A stretch of 64,000 bases of DNA from Henckelia pumila. Taxonomy: Eukaryota; Streptophyta; Magnoliopsida; Lamiales; Gesneriaceae. The stretch covers positions 25,220,622 to 25,284,621 of the forward strand of contig NC_133123.1 of NCBI RefSeq assembly GCF_033568475.1. Direction: 5' to 3'. This document shows, one piece after another, positions 1-11,528 of the stretch (positions within the stretch are counted from its first letter, which is position 1; each line of letters begins with the position of its first letter). The notes under the pieces were generated by a model that saw only the letters and a list, made by a program, of their open reading frames with translations, ran no database searches and was not told the origin of the DNA. Position numbers and translations under genes: made by a program.

Positions 1-22
1 GAAGTCTTAGAACGTTGCCCAT
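1..22 (-). CDS. 5' end of a second CAN-type nuclease gene (partial)
   Basis: Read on the minus strand, positions 22 to 1 give the start codon and the first residues MGNVLRL before the window ends. This matches the MGNILRV start of the complete CAN nuclease gene at 37500. The MGN start fits an N-myristoylation signal, as known for the plant CAN family. The DNA just upstream (23-300) is homologous to the DNA upstream of the complete gene, so this is very likely a tandem paralogue in the same orientation. Only seven codons are visible, so whether the copy is intact cannot be judged. Confidence 0.72.
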
Positions 23-300
23 GAACGCAACCAAACAAGAAATCATGAATAGATTAAAAGATTTCGATTTGTGGGCATGAAAAAAGCTACAATCTTGAGC
101 GGAATTTCCAATCTTGACGTGTTCTTGGAGGATTCCTTTTTCGTCAGTCGGAGAAAATCCGAGGGAAGACTTGGGGAGGTTTCGTATTTCATGGACGAAA
201 TCTGAATCAGGTAATACACGTGGCGAGATGCAATTGGTCTATGTTTTTTTTTTTTCTCACCGCAGTAATTTTGAAACATATGACCACAAGGGAAGGTAAG
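23..300 (-). promoter_or_regulatory. Upstream region of the left CAN copy, duplicated at 37501-37745
   Basis: This stretch aligns with 37501-37745. Shared blocks include ACAAGAAATCA, GGGCATGAAA, GGGAAGACTTGG, TTTCATGGACGAA and CACGTGGCGA. CACGTG is a G-box core and lies about 200 bp upstream of each start codon. The shared region ends near 300. I infer that both gene copies kept the same promoter-proximal and 5' UTR sequence. Small reading frames here are not genes. Confidence 0.65.
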
Positions 301-2017
301 AATCTGAAGTCAACGGCTCGATTTGGCACTTTTGGATTCCGTGTAAGACAAGCCAAGTGCATAATTGCTTATACATTCATGCACGTAGCCAATAGTCACT
401 TTCGAAGAGTGGATTCGTATTATTTTAAATAATAATAATAAAGATATTAGTATAATATCTTATTTTAAAAGTCGTCGTGCATATTTTTTTTTCAGTTAAA
501 GTCGTTGTTTCCATTATTATTAGTTTATTACGTGGCGGGTTTTTAGCTTCGATGATCAACTATATGTATTTTTTTTATAAAAAAAAAACTTTTGTGAGAT
601 ATGTCAGAGAATAACTTTGTGAGATAGATACAAGGGTAGAGCCATCTTAAAGGCTGGGCCGGGCTTCCGCCCAAGGTGGTGATTGTTTTTTTTAATTATA
701 GTATATGTGTAATCTCTTATCCTAAGTTAAAATTTTTGATTAGCTCAATACTCGATCTAACTTATTTTCTAAATATATTTGTGGGACTTGTTTAGTTTGA
801 TTTATAAAAAAAATAATCAAAGTAGAAAAAACTTTTATTCAAGTCATTTTTTCATTCATGTTTCTTCCCACTTAGCTTGCTTTACAATTTCAATGTTTAT
901 CAAGTTTTTTGTATTTTCTAAAATTAGATTTTGTTGTTTTTTAACTCCTTGATTTTATTAACGTGTGCAATCGTGGGTTTCTTATAAATAATTGTGAAGT
1001 GAACTTTTTGAAACGATTTAATTTCATTTAGTTTCTATGATTTTCTATGCCATTTTTTTATTTTCTTAATTGAAAAATGGAAATGATATATCTTTATTTT
1101 CAGGTGGTTTATTTGTAGGATTTATAAATTTTTTTGATGTTATTTAGAAAATGAAAATGTAAATTTTTTTTAAAAAAATTTCTTCATTTTTTAAATCATA
1201 AATGAGGTAGTTTTGAGTGGTTCATGTTTAAATTTTTCATGATGTACTATATATTTTGAAACACCATATTTTCAGTTTGAATATAGTGTAATATCAATTG
1301 AAGGAGAAGATTTAATATATTATATTGTAAAACTTAGTTTTTTTTACAACCACCAAAAGTTTTTTAGAGTTAGCTCATTTCAAACATCGATCATATCTTT
1401 ATTATATTTTTTTGTGTCACTATATAATATTTGTAGTTATCATTAAATATGTTGCAAGTGTTTCTTGATTATAGATTAGTATTTTATTATATATATATAT
1501 ATATATATCGAATCGATCCGCCCAAAGTTAATTTTTTTCTAACTATACCTCTAGATAGATATCTGATCGGACTCGATTTATGAAAAAAAATATTAGCCTT
1601 TTAAGGTAAAAAAAAACCGTATCGATTTGTTTTATAAATATAAATCCGTCATATTTTGCGGAAAAAAAACTTATTCTTCTTTCTCCTCAAGGAGACAAAG
1701 ACGTTATTTCATGTCACTAGGTTGTCTCATGAAGATAATAAGTGGAGGCTCTAATGATTGACAAGTGGCAGATAGAGTACAACTTAATTGTTATTAATTA
1801 ATCTAAGCAACTTATTAGTTAATTATGATTAATTCGATTAATTTACAAGATAATTAATTATTGAAAATAATAAATATAAAAATATAATTTTTAAAATTTA
1901 CCCACAAAATAAAAGTAACTAGAATATTAAATATATTGAATATATATGTTAATAACTAGATTTTAAAGATATTTAGCACAATGAGAATTTATAAAAATTA
2001 AAAATGTATATTAAAAG
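301..2017. other. AT-rich intergenic DNA, no gene seen
   Basis: The stretch holds poly-A and poly-T runs, short AAT repeats near 430, a TA-rich microsatellite near 1488-1508, and no convincing coding frame. Segments around 640-690 and 1508-1530 contain GGGCCGGGC-like and CGCCCAAAG bases that may be debris of an old insertion, but no ends or target duplication could be defined. Confidence 0.6.
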
Positions 2018-2441
2018 TGGTGGGTATAAGTATATTTTTAATATACTTTTTATGTATAAATAAATTGAGTGGGTTAATTTGCGGAGATCGCATTTTTAAA
2101 GGATTAAATTGCATTTTTTGAGCCTAGGAGGGTTAGTGTGCAATTTAGCTCAATTTTGTCTATAAATAGGAGTGAATCTCTTCATTTCATGGTAAGTGAC
2201 TCTTGAGCCTACAAAAGCTCTCTGCTCTCCTATTTTGTGTGGAGGTGATCGCTGACTTGAGCGTCGGAGGGTTTTCGCCGGGTAACCACCCGGCGCCTCT
2301 AACATGTGTTCGTGAATCAGGTGACAGCCCAAAAGGAAGACGTGCGACTTTTTCAGGTGATCATAGAAGCAGGAGACCAGGAGGACGTACGACTTCCTAT
2401 TTTATTTGCTGAATAGGGACATAATTATTTCGCCCGCATCA
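2018..2441 (+). repeat. 5' LTR of the Tat element
   Basis: It is 424 bp, matching 32225-32648 with about eight substitutions by eye. It contains TATAAATAGG at 2161-2170 and, about 110 bp further on, a perfect 8-bp stem CGCCGGGT/ACCCGGCG with an AACC loop (2276-2295), which would lie in the transcribed leader. The ends are TGGTGGG and GCATCA. Confidence 0.93.
2161..2169 (+). promoter_or_regulatory. TATA box of the Tat 5' LTR
   Basis: TATAAATAG lies about 280 bp before the LTR end, where a U3/R boundary is expected. The 3' LTR carries the same sequence near 32367. The transcription start is inferred, not seen. Confidence 0.6.
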
Positions 2442-2444
2442 GAT

Positions 2445-2462
2445 TGGCGCCGTCTGTGGGAA
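2445..2462 (+). other. Primer binding site of the Tat element
   Basis: TGGCGCCGTCTGTGGGAA starts three bases after the 5' LTR. This is the sequence usually found in the primer-site position of plant Tat elements. I do not assign the tRNA with certainty. Confidence 0.7.
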
Positions 2463-2481
2463 AGCCACCTATCCACTAGAG

Positions 2482-5400
2482 ATGCAAACGCGATCACATG
2501 TCACCCGTAACACTGAAGGTGGACGGGAGCTCCCGCCTCCTAACCACCCGCCTCCTAACCACCCACCGCAAGAGGAGTTTCTGATCACCCCAAATGCCTT
2601 GAAATCCATGTTGGAGGAAGCTGCCTCACGTGCGGTCGCGGAGGCCATGACACATTTTTTGGCAGCGCAACAGCATAACTTGGAAAACAATCCAAATGTA
2701 AATGGTGAATTGCCTCCTCCTCAACACCAAGAAAGGAGACGCACACTAGAAGAAGAAGTTGGAACGAACAGGGTACCAAACCCCAGTGCAAGAAGGGAAA
2801 CAGTGCTCCATGAGGAGGAGGTAAATAGCCACGGGCCCGTGCGCCCCGGAATTCGGACCGAGGAGAGAGGAGAAAGTGATCTAGCAATCTTACCGGCCCG
2901 GCGTAGCCCATTCACTACTGTTATCTTAGCCGAGGTACTGACAGCTGGAGTGAAGATAGCAAGTCTGCCAGAGTACGATGGTTCAGGAGATCCTCAGGAT
3001 CATCTCGACAGGTTTTATGCAAAAGCCGATCTATATGACTTCAGTGATGCCGCGTACTGCAAAATCTTCCGGACTACGCTGACTAATCGCGCACTGGCGT
3101 GGTTCATTAAACTCCCAGCAGGAAGCATTGCAAGCCTGGAACAACTTACTCAGCGTTTTCTTCATCAGTTCTCCATTAATCAAAAATACCCTAAGACTGC
3201 ATCATACCTATTCTCGGTTGTGCAAAAAGAAGGAGAGAGCTTGAGAGAGTATGTGCAACGTTTCACTCAGGCTGTTCACGAAGTCCCACATGTAAATCAT
3301 GATCTCTTGGCAGGAATTATGCAACAAAACCTCCGTCATCGAAAGTTTAAGAAATCCATAGCGGGAAAACCCCCAAGCACCTTGGAAGAATTACTGGAAA
3401 GAGCCGAGAAGTATATACGCATTGAGGAGACTATTGAACCACGATATTTAGGGAAAAGAAAAAGAGAAGAAGAAAAACCAAGAGAAGGCCGAAAAGAAGA
3501 GAAACGAGGATTCCAAGGCCCTCGTCTTCAGCAGGTACCCCTAAATGCACGCTTGACTGATATATTGGTGGTTGCGGAAAATCAAGGTTTGCTGCAACCT
3601 CCGAGGCCAATGAAAGACAACCCAAAGCGACTGAAATCTGACAAGTATTGCCACTTTCACAAAGACAAAGGACATTTTACCGAAGACTGTTATAGTTTGA
3701 GAACAGAAATAGAGAAGCTAATCAAACGTGGCTATTTAAAAGACTTCGTGAGTAAGTCTCACCACCAACAACGAGACAACAAGACTTATGAAGACCGCCG
3801 AAACAGAGAACCCCCAAAGAATCATGAGAAGCAAGGAAAGCATAATGGAGATTTCCATGAGAACATGCCGACTGAAGGGGTTATCGCTGTTATAACCGGG
3901 GGACCAGCTTGCGGAGATTCAAATAGAGCAAGGAAGACTCTTTTGCGTAATGCTTCTAGGGGGAATCACTGTCCTCACCCTAACCAAGCCCAAGTCGTGT
4001 GTGAAATATCGAAAATATCAAAAGAAATGACATTCACTGAGTCAGATAGGGAATACCCTTTAGTTGAGCACAATGACGCATTGGTTGTCTCCGCTACAAT
4101 ATCCAACTTCTGGGTGAAAAAGATGCTGGTTGACTCAGGCAGTTCAGTAGATATCATTTTTCTTAATGCATTTGTTAAAATGGAGATAGACAATGCACAG
4201 CTAACGCCCATCAGCACCCCTTTAGTTGGATTTTATGGAGAAGTAGTGGAAGCACTAGGAGAGATCACTCTTCCTCTCTCGCTAGGATCGTATCCGAGAA
4301 GAGTTACAAAAATGGTAAAGTTCTTGGTAGTAAATGCATCCTCTGCATATAACGTGATACTGGGGCGCCCGAGTCTAAATGTTTTCCAAGCCATAGGATC
4401 AACCTATCATATGAAGTTGAAGTTTCCAACGTCAGAAGGAGTTGGAGAGGCTGTTGGTGATAGCAGGTTGGCTCGGGAGTGTCATGCTAACATCCTGCGA
4501 GACCCAGCCAATTGCAAGAAAAGGTCAAGGGTGGACGAGATATCAACTCAGAAGAGAAGGCATCCACAGACAGATGAGCCCAAAAATGATAGAATACATA
4601 CTATCGATAGTGAAGTCGAGAAAGTAAAACACTTAGAGGCAACCGAAGCGCTCAAAAGAATAGAGATAACTCCAGGAAGTCCCGGTAGAACTCTTAAGAT
4701 TGGAACGGAGATGACTGCTGAAGTAGAACAGATGATAACAACGTTCCTCAGGAAAAATTCAGATGTATTTGCCTGGGAAGGTGAACCCTTACCAGGAATA
4801 CCTCATGAGTATGCCCTCCATCAACTTAATGTGGACCCCAGGATAAAGCCAGTAAAGCAAAAGAAACGATCTTTTGGAGCAGAAAAGAACAAACATATTA
4901 CGGTCGAAGTAGAAAAACTGGTGAAGACCAAATATATCAGGCCAGTCTCCTATCCCGAATGGCTAGCAAATGTGGTGCTTGTTCCCAAAACCGGAGGTAA
5001 GTGGCGTCTATGCATAGACTTCACCGATTTAAACAAGGCTTGCCCCAAAGATCTCTTTCCCTTGCCACGAATCGACTTGTTGGTTGATTCCACCGCCGGA
5101 TGTGAGTTGCTCAGTTTTTTGGATGCTTACCAAGGGTATAATCAGATAGGGTTAGCTCCTGAAGATCAAGAAAAAGCAAGCTTCATTACTGATCAAGATA
5201 TCTATTGCTATGAAGTAATGCCTTTTGGATTGAAAAATGCTGGGGCCACGTATCAAAGATTGGTAAACAAAATGTTCGAGAAATTGATCGGGCGGAGTAT
5301 GGAGGTCTATATCGATGATATGTTGATAAAAAGCGTTATAACTCTCAAGCATGTGGAAGATCTCAAAGAATGTTTTGAGATATTGAGGAAATACAAAATG

Positions 5401-7685
5401 AAGTTAAACCCCGAAAAATGTGCTTTTGGGGTTCGAGGAGGAAAATTCTTAGGATACATGGTTTCCCAGCGAGGAATAGAGGCGAACCCTGAGAAAATTA
5501 AAGCAATCCTAAGCATGGTGCCCCCCAAGAGCATAAAAAGGATGCAGGAGTTAGCAGGAAGGATGGCCGCCTTGAACCGTTTTATTTCCAGATCGGCTGA
5601 CAGAGGGTTGCCATTCTTCAAAGTCCTAAGGCAGGGAAAAGGTTTTCGTTGGACCAAAGAATGTCAGCATGCTTTCGAAGACTTAAAAAAGTACTTAGCA
5701 GCATCACCATTGCTCGTGAAACCAAGAGACGGAGATACCCTTTTACTCTACTTGGCAATATCGATTGAATCAATCAGCGCAGTTCTGACGGTGGATAGGG
5801 AACGAGAACATAAACCCGTGTACTACATAAGCAAAGTACTGCAAGGCGCCGAGCTCCGATACACTAACATCGAGAAGTTGGCCTTAGCATTAGTAGTGGC
5901 AGGAAGAAAGCTGCGTCCCTACTTTTTATCCCACCAGGTGGTCGCACTAACAAATCACCCTTTGAAGAGAATATTGTCCAGCCCAGAGACATCTGGAAGG
6001 ATGACCAAATGGGCCGTCGAGCTAAGTGAGTATGGGATTGAATATCAGCCGCGCCCCGCCATTAAAGCACAAGTTCTAGCAGACTTCATAGTAGAAATGG
6101 AAACCAATGGCGCAGGAGTTTCAGCTCCCACTTGGGCAATCCACGTAGATGGATCCTCCACGTCTGGAGGGAGTGGAGCAGGAGTGTTAGTAGAGAGTCC
6201 ACAAGGAGATCAGTTCCAATACGCCATCAAATTTCAGTTTCCAACATCAAACAATGAAGCAGAATACGAAGCACTTATCATGGGAATAGAACTGGCTTTA
6301 GCGGCAGGGGCTGGAAAGCTGATCGCCTATAGCGATTCACAACTCATAGTCAATCAAGTTCAAGGGAACTATGAAGCCAAAGAAGATAGTATGAAGGAGT
6401 ACTTATCAAAAGTGAAGGACCTTCTTGTTCGTTTAGAGAATTTTGAAATCAAACAAATTCCTCGAGCTGAAAATGAAATAGCAGATCAACTGGCCAAATT
6501 CGGCAGCTCCGCGACAGGAATTAGTAGCAGGACAATTACGTTCATCACGTGTGATAAAAAGGGAATAGGAACTGGAAGTCTTAACATCTTGTGTGCAAAT
6601 CAGGGTGAGCCAAGTTGGAAGGATGAAATCATCAAGTACCTGTCAGAAGGAGAACGCCCCCCAGAGCAGGACAAAGCAAGAAAGCTTAGGGTAAGAGCCG
6701 CTCGATTCACTTTAATAGACAGAGAACTGTACAAGAGGGGGTACTCTCAGCCATACTTGAAATGTCTTGCACCTGCTCAGGCAGACTACGTACTCAAGGA
6801 AATCCACGAAGGAATTTGTGGAAACCATTTGGGAGGCAAAGCGTTGGCTGGAAAAGCACTCCGACAAGGATACTTTTGGCCTACAATGAAGCAATATGCG
6901 CTCGAGCTAGTAAAACGATGTAGGCCGTGTCAAGAACATGCTAATATTCAGCATCTACTAGCTACACCGCTTCAACCACTCGAAAGCCCATTGCCTTTTG
7001 CTCAATGGGGAGTGGACCTAGTAGGGCCTTTTCCTCTTGCTGCAGGGCAAAGAAAGTTTTTCATCGTAGCTGTCGACTACTTTACTAAATGGGTCGAAGC
7101 AGAGCCACTTGCAAAAATTTCTGAGAAAGAGGTGATTAATTTTCTATGGAAAAATATAGTTTGCCGATTCGGAATTCCGCGAGCACTAGTGTCTGACAAC
7201 GACACTTAGTTTTCCGGTGCCAAGTTGAGGGAATGGTGCCTAGGACTGTCCATCCAACAATTCTTCACTTCCGTCGGGCATCCACAAGCCAACGGACAGA
7301 CCGAAGTAACCAATCGAACTATCCTGCAACATATCAAGACTCGAATTGGGGAGGCCAAGGAAAAATGGGTTGACGAACTACCCAGTGTCCTGTGGGCATA
7401 CAGGACCACTCCGCGAAGCTCGACAGGAGAATCTCCGTTCAGCCTGGCTTATGGGGCCGAAGCCATTGCCCCTGCAAAAATCGGAGAAGAATCACTAAGG
7501 ATAAAATATTACAATGCAGAGGGAAACGAGCAGGATTTACGGGCATCTCTAGACCTTATTGAGGAGCTTAGAGAAGGGGCAGCAGTACGAGCCACAGGGC
7601 ACAGAGCACGGATGTCAAGGGCATATGACCACTGAGTAAAACAACGAACTTTCCAGGTGGGAGACCTGGTAATGAGAAGAGCAGA
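2482..7685 (+). pseudogene. Tat gag-pol polyprotein, main part (two nonsense codons, then interrupted)
   Basis: The frame opens at 2482 (MQTRSH) and runs 1575 codons. Seen in order: Pro-rich start; retroviral-type gag domain (about residues 175-275); a variant knuckle CHFHKDKGHFTEDC (about 390); protease LVDSGSS (about 549); RT with YIDDM (about 944); first RNase H; archaeal-type RNase H starting at HVDGSS (about 1220); integrase HHCC zinc region (from about 1443) and its first catalytic Asp (about 1513). A TAG at 7207-7209 replaces a codon just after the second integrase Asp (SDND). The frame then continues through GQTEV, whose Glu codon is 7303-7305. A TGA at 7633-7635 is a second nonsense codon. 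At 7685 the frame is cut by Tekay element A and resumes at 27946. Both stops could be C-to-T or G-to-A changes. Confidence 0.92.
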
Positions 7686-8770
7686 TGTAACACCCGGTAT
7701 TTTTAATTACATAAATCCGCCTGCATAATTAGGATATTTAATTATTTAAAAAATTATGATTTATGGGTTAAATAATTATGTGAATTATTTATGCATGATT
7801 TAATTTATTAGTGATTTTTATGATTTTTAGTATTTTTATTAGTTAATCGCGTAGACGGGACCGTGGACGGACGAGATGACAACTTTCCACCCAAATTATT
7901 TATGAGCCTTTTTAGAGCCTTAAAATATTATTTTGAGTTTTATTATCTCAAAATTTTAAGTATTTAATGTTATTTAATTTTAGGGGTCATTTTTATCCAA
8001 AATTAGTCAAGATAATGACTTTTAATCACTTTTAAAAATTCCCTTAATTTTAATTTCGGGATTTTCAATAATGTTTCAGATTTTTTTTAGATTTCTTTTA
8101 GAGTTTTAGTTAAGTTATATTTTATATATATTATATCCTTAATTATATATTTAATTATTTAACCTATATCTTAATTAACACAAAATAAAACCTAATCAAC
8201 CTAAAAATCCTAGTAGCCGATTTCTTCACCCTTAGCCGCCTCCACTCTCACAAAATCTTCATCTCCTTCGGCCAAGACCAGCTCCAAGAACACCATAGCC
8301 ATTATTTCGAAGGTTCCAAGCAAGCCAAGGCACCCCGTCGTCGTCCCGTCGTCCCGAAGCCCGTCGTACACGCTTTTAGCTCTATAAATCGGTATTAAGG
8401 CATGTTTCTTTTCACTTTTCAAACCTATATCAGTGTATGAATGCGTGTGGGTGTGTAACATCAGAATTTATCATTTGACAGCAAGTTTTTCAAATCCTTT
8501 CTCTATTTGCACTCGGTTTGGCTTCATGGTGTTCATGCTCACGTTTTTCATGTCCATGGCTAGGTGGGCTGCTGGTCCATGGTTAGAAGGGTTCCTTGGG
8601 GTCCCTAGGGTCGAGTGGTAGGGTCGGACAAGGGCTGGAATGGGCTAGGATCGGCCTGGTTCGAATTGAACCATGACTGCCGATTTTCTGCACAGATTAG
8701 GGTTTGGGGAGAAAGGCTGCGGCTCGGTGGTTCCTGGCTGCATGGGGGCTGGGGCCTGGTTGGGTTAGGT

Positions 8771-8870
8771 CCGCCCGGACGTGGGCTACGTCCGGGCGGC
8801 GGCGCCCCGGCCAGGGGTGGCCGGAGCCGGCCGGCAGCAGGCCAAGAAGGCCTGCTGCTCTCGGCCGAGA
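8771..8870. other. GC-rich hairpin island in the Tekay LTR
   Basis: A perfect 12-bp stem CCGCCCGGACGT/ACGTCCGGGCGG (8771-8782, 8788-8799) with loop GGGCT is followed by GCAGCAGGCC/GGCCTGCTGC around an AAGAA loop and by GGCCGG repeats. The same island occurs in all four Tekay A and B LTRs, near 14270, 21780 and 26421. Confidence 0.75.
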
Positions 8871-9136
8871 CAAAACGTGAGAGGGGGAAGTCGGGTTAGG
8901 GTTTCTGGAGGCTTCCGGGTCGGGTCTTGGGTCCGGGTCGGGTCAGTAAGTAAGTGGGTCGGGTTAAGTGGGTCCGGGTCCAGGTTTGGTGGGCCGGGCT
9001 CGAGTCTTTTTATTTTTAAAATATTTTATGAAATAATGGGTTTTTGAGTCAATTTAATTGAAATAAAATTATTTGGACTCCCAAATAATTTTATTTGGAC
9101 TTTTAAAATTTTAATTAATTTAGTCCATTAATTTTA

Positions 9137-9332
9137 TGGGCTTTTGGGCCCATAAAAGTTAATGGGTCAGTCTTTGGGTTTTTGGGCCCAATGGGCCAGT
9201 TTAAGTGTTATTGGGTTTAGTGTAATTTTAATGGGCTTAATTAATGTAATTGGGCTTAGATTAATTAATTGGGCTTAAAGTTAAGATATTGGGCTTAAGT
9301 ATGTTAATGGGCCAGATTTAAGTTAATGGGCT
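9137..9332 (+). promoter_or_regulatory. Array of TGGGCY (site II-like) motifs in the Tekay LTR
   Basis: Ten TGGGCC or TGGGCT hexamers occur on the plus strand within about 200 bases, spaced by TA-rich sequence. TGGGCY is the site II element known from promoters of plant ribosomal-protein and cell-cycle genes and bound by TCP factors. The array is kept in all four LTRs. A regulatory role is inference. Confidence 0.5.
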
Positions 9333-9590
9333 TGAGTGTAAGGCCAGCAGTCCAGAACCATCCATGAGAAAATTGCATGTGTCCTGATTATATATTTAAT
9401 TATTTTTATGCATTTAAGTTATTTTAATACTTATATGTTAGTAAGAAAATTAAATTAAATATATATGAAGGACACACAATTTATTTAAGTACATGCATTC
9501 ATGAAATCAATTTTTATGCTATGATTTAATTTCTATGGTTGAGCAAATAAAATATTTTAGGTGGAAATTGAAGTAGTGTGGCCATTTATG

Positions 9591-9687
9591 GGCAGTTTTC
9601 TGTCATTTATGTATGGGCAGTTTCTGCCATTTATGTATGGGTGGTTCGCCACCAGCCTCGTACGATGGTTTCTTAGACTGATCAGTC
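9591..9687. other. Three-hairpin cluster and palindrome in the Tekay LTR
   Basis: GGCAGTTTTCTGTC (9591), GGCAGTTTCTGCC (9616) and GGTGGTTCGCCACC (9640) are separated by ATTTATGTATG. The third keeps the stem with different base pairs and has a TTCG loop. The palindrome GACTGATCAGTC (9676-9687) follows. The matching 3' LTR copy has CTGCC in the first hairpin, so the T at 9603 is probably a mutation. Confidence 0.7.
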
Positions 9688-10291
9688 GCACTATAAGTAT
9701 GGGTCACACTTACGGATAGGACCATTCGATGTTAAGAAAATAAATGCTCAACAACTCAGTATGTATGATATTATGTATGTTATGTATTTATGTTATTTAT
9801 GTAAGTTATGTTATGAAATTTTAAGCATGCTCATTCATGTATATGTATGTATTAGTATTAAATTGATTTAAATTATTTTAAACCCTTGTTAGTATGCATG
9901 TTGGGCCTCTAGGCTCACTACACTGATATGGTGCAGGTGAGTACGTAGAGGAGCAGGTTACTCCTACCGGTGGTGAGGACGTATGAGCAGCGCTGCAGTA
10001 GCCCCGTGACCGTGACAGCTTCTGAGTCACCGTGCATGTTGTCATGATACATTTTAATTATTTTATTTATGCAGTATATTTTTAATTATTGTTTTGACTC
10101 AGATAGTTATTTAAAAGAATGCATTTTTCTTAAGTATTTAATTGTTTATTTATTTAGTCATGTATTTATTTTAAATATTTTATCCTGTGCATATATGTAT
10201 GGGCATATATGTACATATTTTATTTAGTAGTATATAAAAAAAAAAAAAATTTCCGCATATTTATTTATTATAGAATTAGGGTCGTTTCAGT

Positions 10292-10303
10292 TGGTATCAG
10301 AGC
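10292..10303 (+). other. Primer binding site of Tekay A (tRNA-Met type)
   Basis: TGGTATCAGAGC begins two bases after the 5' LTR. It is the standard plant initiator tRNA-Met primer site. Confidence 0.88.
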
Positions 10304-10361
10304 ACGGTCCTTGGAGGGGCCACTACTGCTATGCTAGCTCAGAAATCCACGCTACCGGTCT

Positions 10362-10473
10362 GTAAGTTTTAATGTTTATAGTATGATTTAATTTCTATAA
10401 TTTAAGTTAGCCTTAAATTTTAAACACTTAGTTATGCAAGGCGATTTACGTAAATAAATATGTGGTGGTGCAG
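10362..10473 (+). other. Possible leader intron of Tekay A
   Basis: GTAAGTTTT, a strong plant 5' splice site, lies at 10362, and GGTGGTGCAG ends at 10473, one base before the gag ATG at 10475. The stretch between is AT-rich. Element B has the same arrangement at 15924-16035. Splicing is inferred. Confidence 0.4.
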
Positions 10474-10474
10474 A

Positions 10475-11528
10475 ATGCCTCCCAGACCAGTGAACCGACG
10501 TGGGGGACCTCCACCTCCACCTCCACCTCCACCTCCACCGCCACCTCAGCAGCACCCCATGACAGCACTGGAGCAGGCCAGTGCCACGATGATGGCGGGT
10601 ATCACTGCCTTGCTGGAGCAGCAGGCTGCCCGTCCCAGACTGTCTCACGAGGAGGACGTCGCAGAGAGGTTCCAGAAGAAGGGGCCTAAGGAGTTTGTGG
10701 GGACCACCGATCCGTTGGTGGCTGAGGGATGGATTCGCTCTCTTGAGTCCATCTTCGATTATATGGGGATCACAGACACCGACAGGGTGAGCTGTGCGAC
10801 GTACATGATGCGAGGCGATGCAGCCCTTTGGTGAGAGGGTGCAGTCAGAGGAGTCCATCTACCTACACTGACGTGGGCTGAGTTCAGGCGTATCTTCTAC
10901 GCCAAATATTTCACTGAGGATGTGCGCAGTCGCATGATCCGAGAGTTCATGAGTCTCCGTCAGGGGGACAGATCTGTTGTGGAGTACGTGAGCCAGTTTG
11001 AGAGGGGCTGTCACTTTGTGCCCATGATTGCTGATAGTCCGCAGGAGAAGCTGCGACAGTTTGTGGAGGGCCTGAAGGCTGAGATCAGGCATGACGTACG
11101 TATGGCAGACGTCTTTACATATGAGTCTGCAGTCAGCAGGGCCTTGCGTTCCGAGGAGGGACGGAGGGAGATACAGAGAGAGCAGCAGGGTAAGAGGCAG
11201 TTTGTGCAGACAGGGTATCAGCGACCATCTTCGCAGCCACCTGCGAAGAAACAGTCTACAGGGCCATCTAAGGGCCCGAATCAGCAGAGGCCTCAGGGGA
11301 AGCCACAGCAGCAGACTAGGGGCGGGGCCCCTACTCCAGGGAGATATCCAGTGTGTCCGAAGTGTCAGAAGATGCATTCCGGGCAGTGTCTTATGGGAGC
11401 AGGAGTCTGCTATCGTTGCAAGGAGCCAGTGCATCAGATTGCCAACTGCCCGCAGAGGCAGAATGTCAGTGGGCGAGTTTATGTGATGCAGGCTGAGGAG
11501 GCAGACCCAGATACCTCCTTAATCACCG
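10475..11528 (+). pseudogene. Tekay A gag (nonsense codon)
   Basis: The gag frame starts MPPRPVNRR and has a run of 13 prolines from a CCACCT repeat. The retrotransposon gag domain follows, with AEFRRIFYAKYF and REFMSLRQGDRSV, then a basic Gln-rich linker and a CCHC knuckle (CYRCKEPVHQIANC). TGA at 10832-10834 replaces the Trp codon seen in element B, cutting gag in two. The frame ends at the stop at 11543-11545 if unspliced. If the intron at 11529 is removed it joins protease in frame. Confidence 0.88.

Larger units (their letters stand above)
7686..10289 (+). repeat. 5' LTR of Tekay A
   Basis: It is 2604 bp. Most is AT-rich. A GC-rich hairpin island lies at 8771-8870, ten TGGGCY motifs at 9137-9332, and a hairpin cluster plus the palindrome GACTGATCAGTC at 9591-9687. 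Small frames at 8210-9047 recur in the other copy only because the LTR is duplicated. They show no protein domain and I do not call them genes. Confidence 0.93.

Noticed and set aside
7207..7209. Programmed stop readthrough in Tat pol
   Set aside because: The stop is inside the integrase catalytic core, not at a gag-pol boundary, and a second stop follows; decay is simpler.
8210..9047. Several open frames in the Tekay A LTR, repeated at 25860-26697
   Set aside because: They recur only because the LTR is duplicated, show no domain, lie on both strands and overlap the hairpin island; composition explains them.
10505..10545. CCACCT repeat of gag as a CRISPR-like or regulatory repeat
   Set aside because: It is the coding repeat for the gag proline run; length differs between A and B as expected of slippage.
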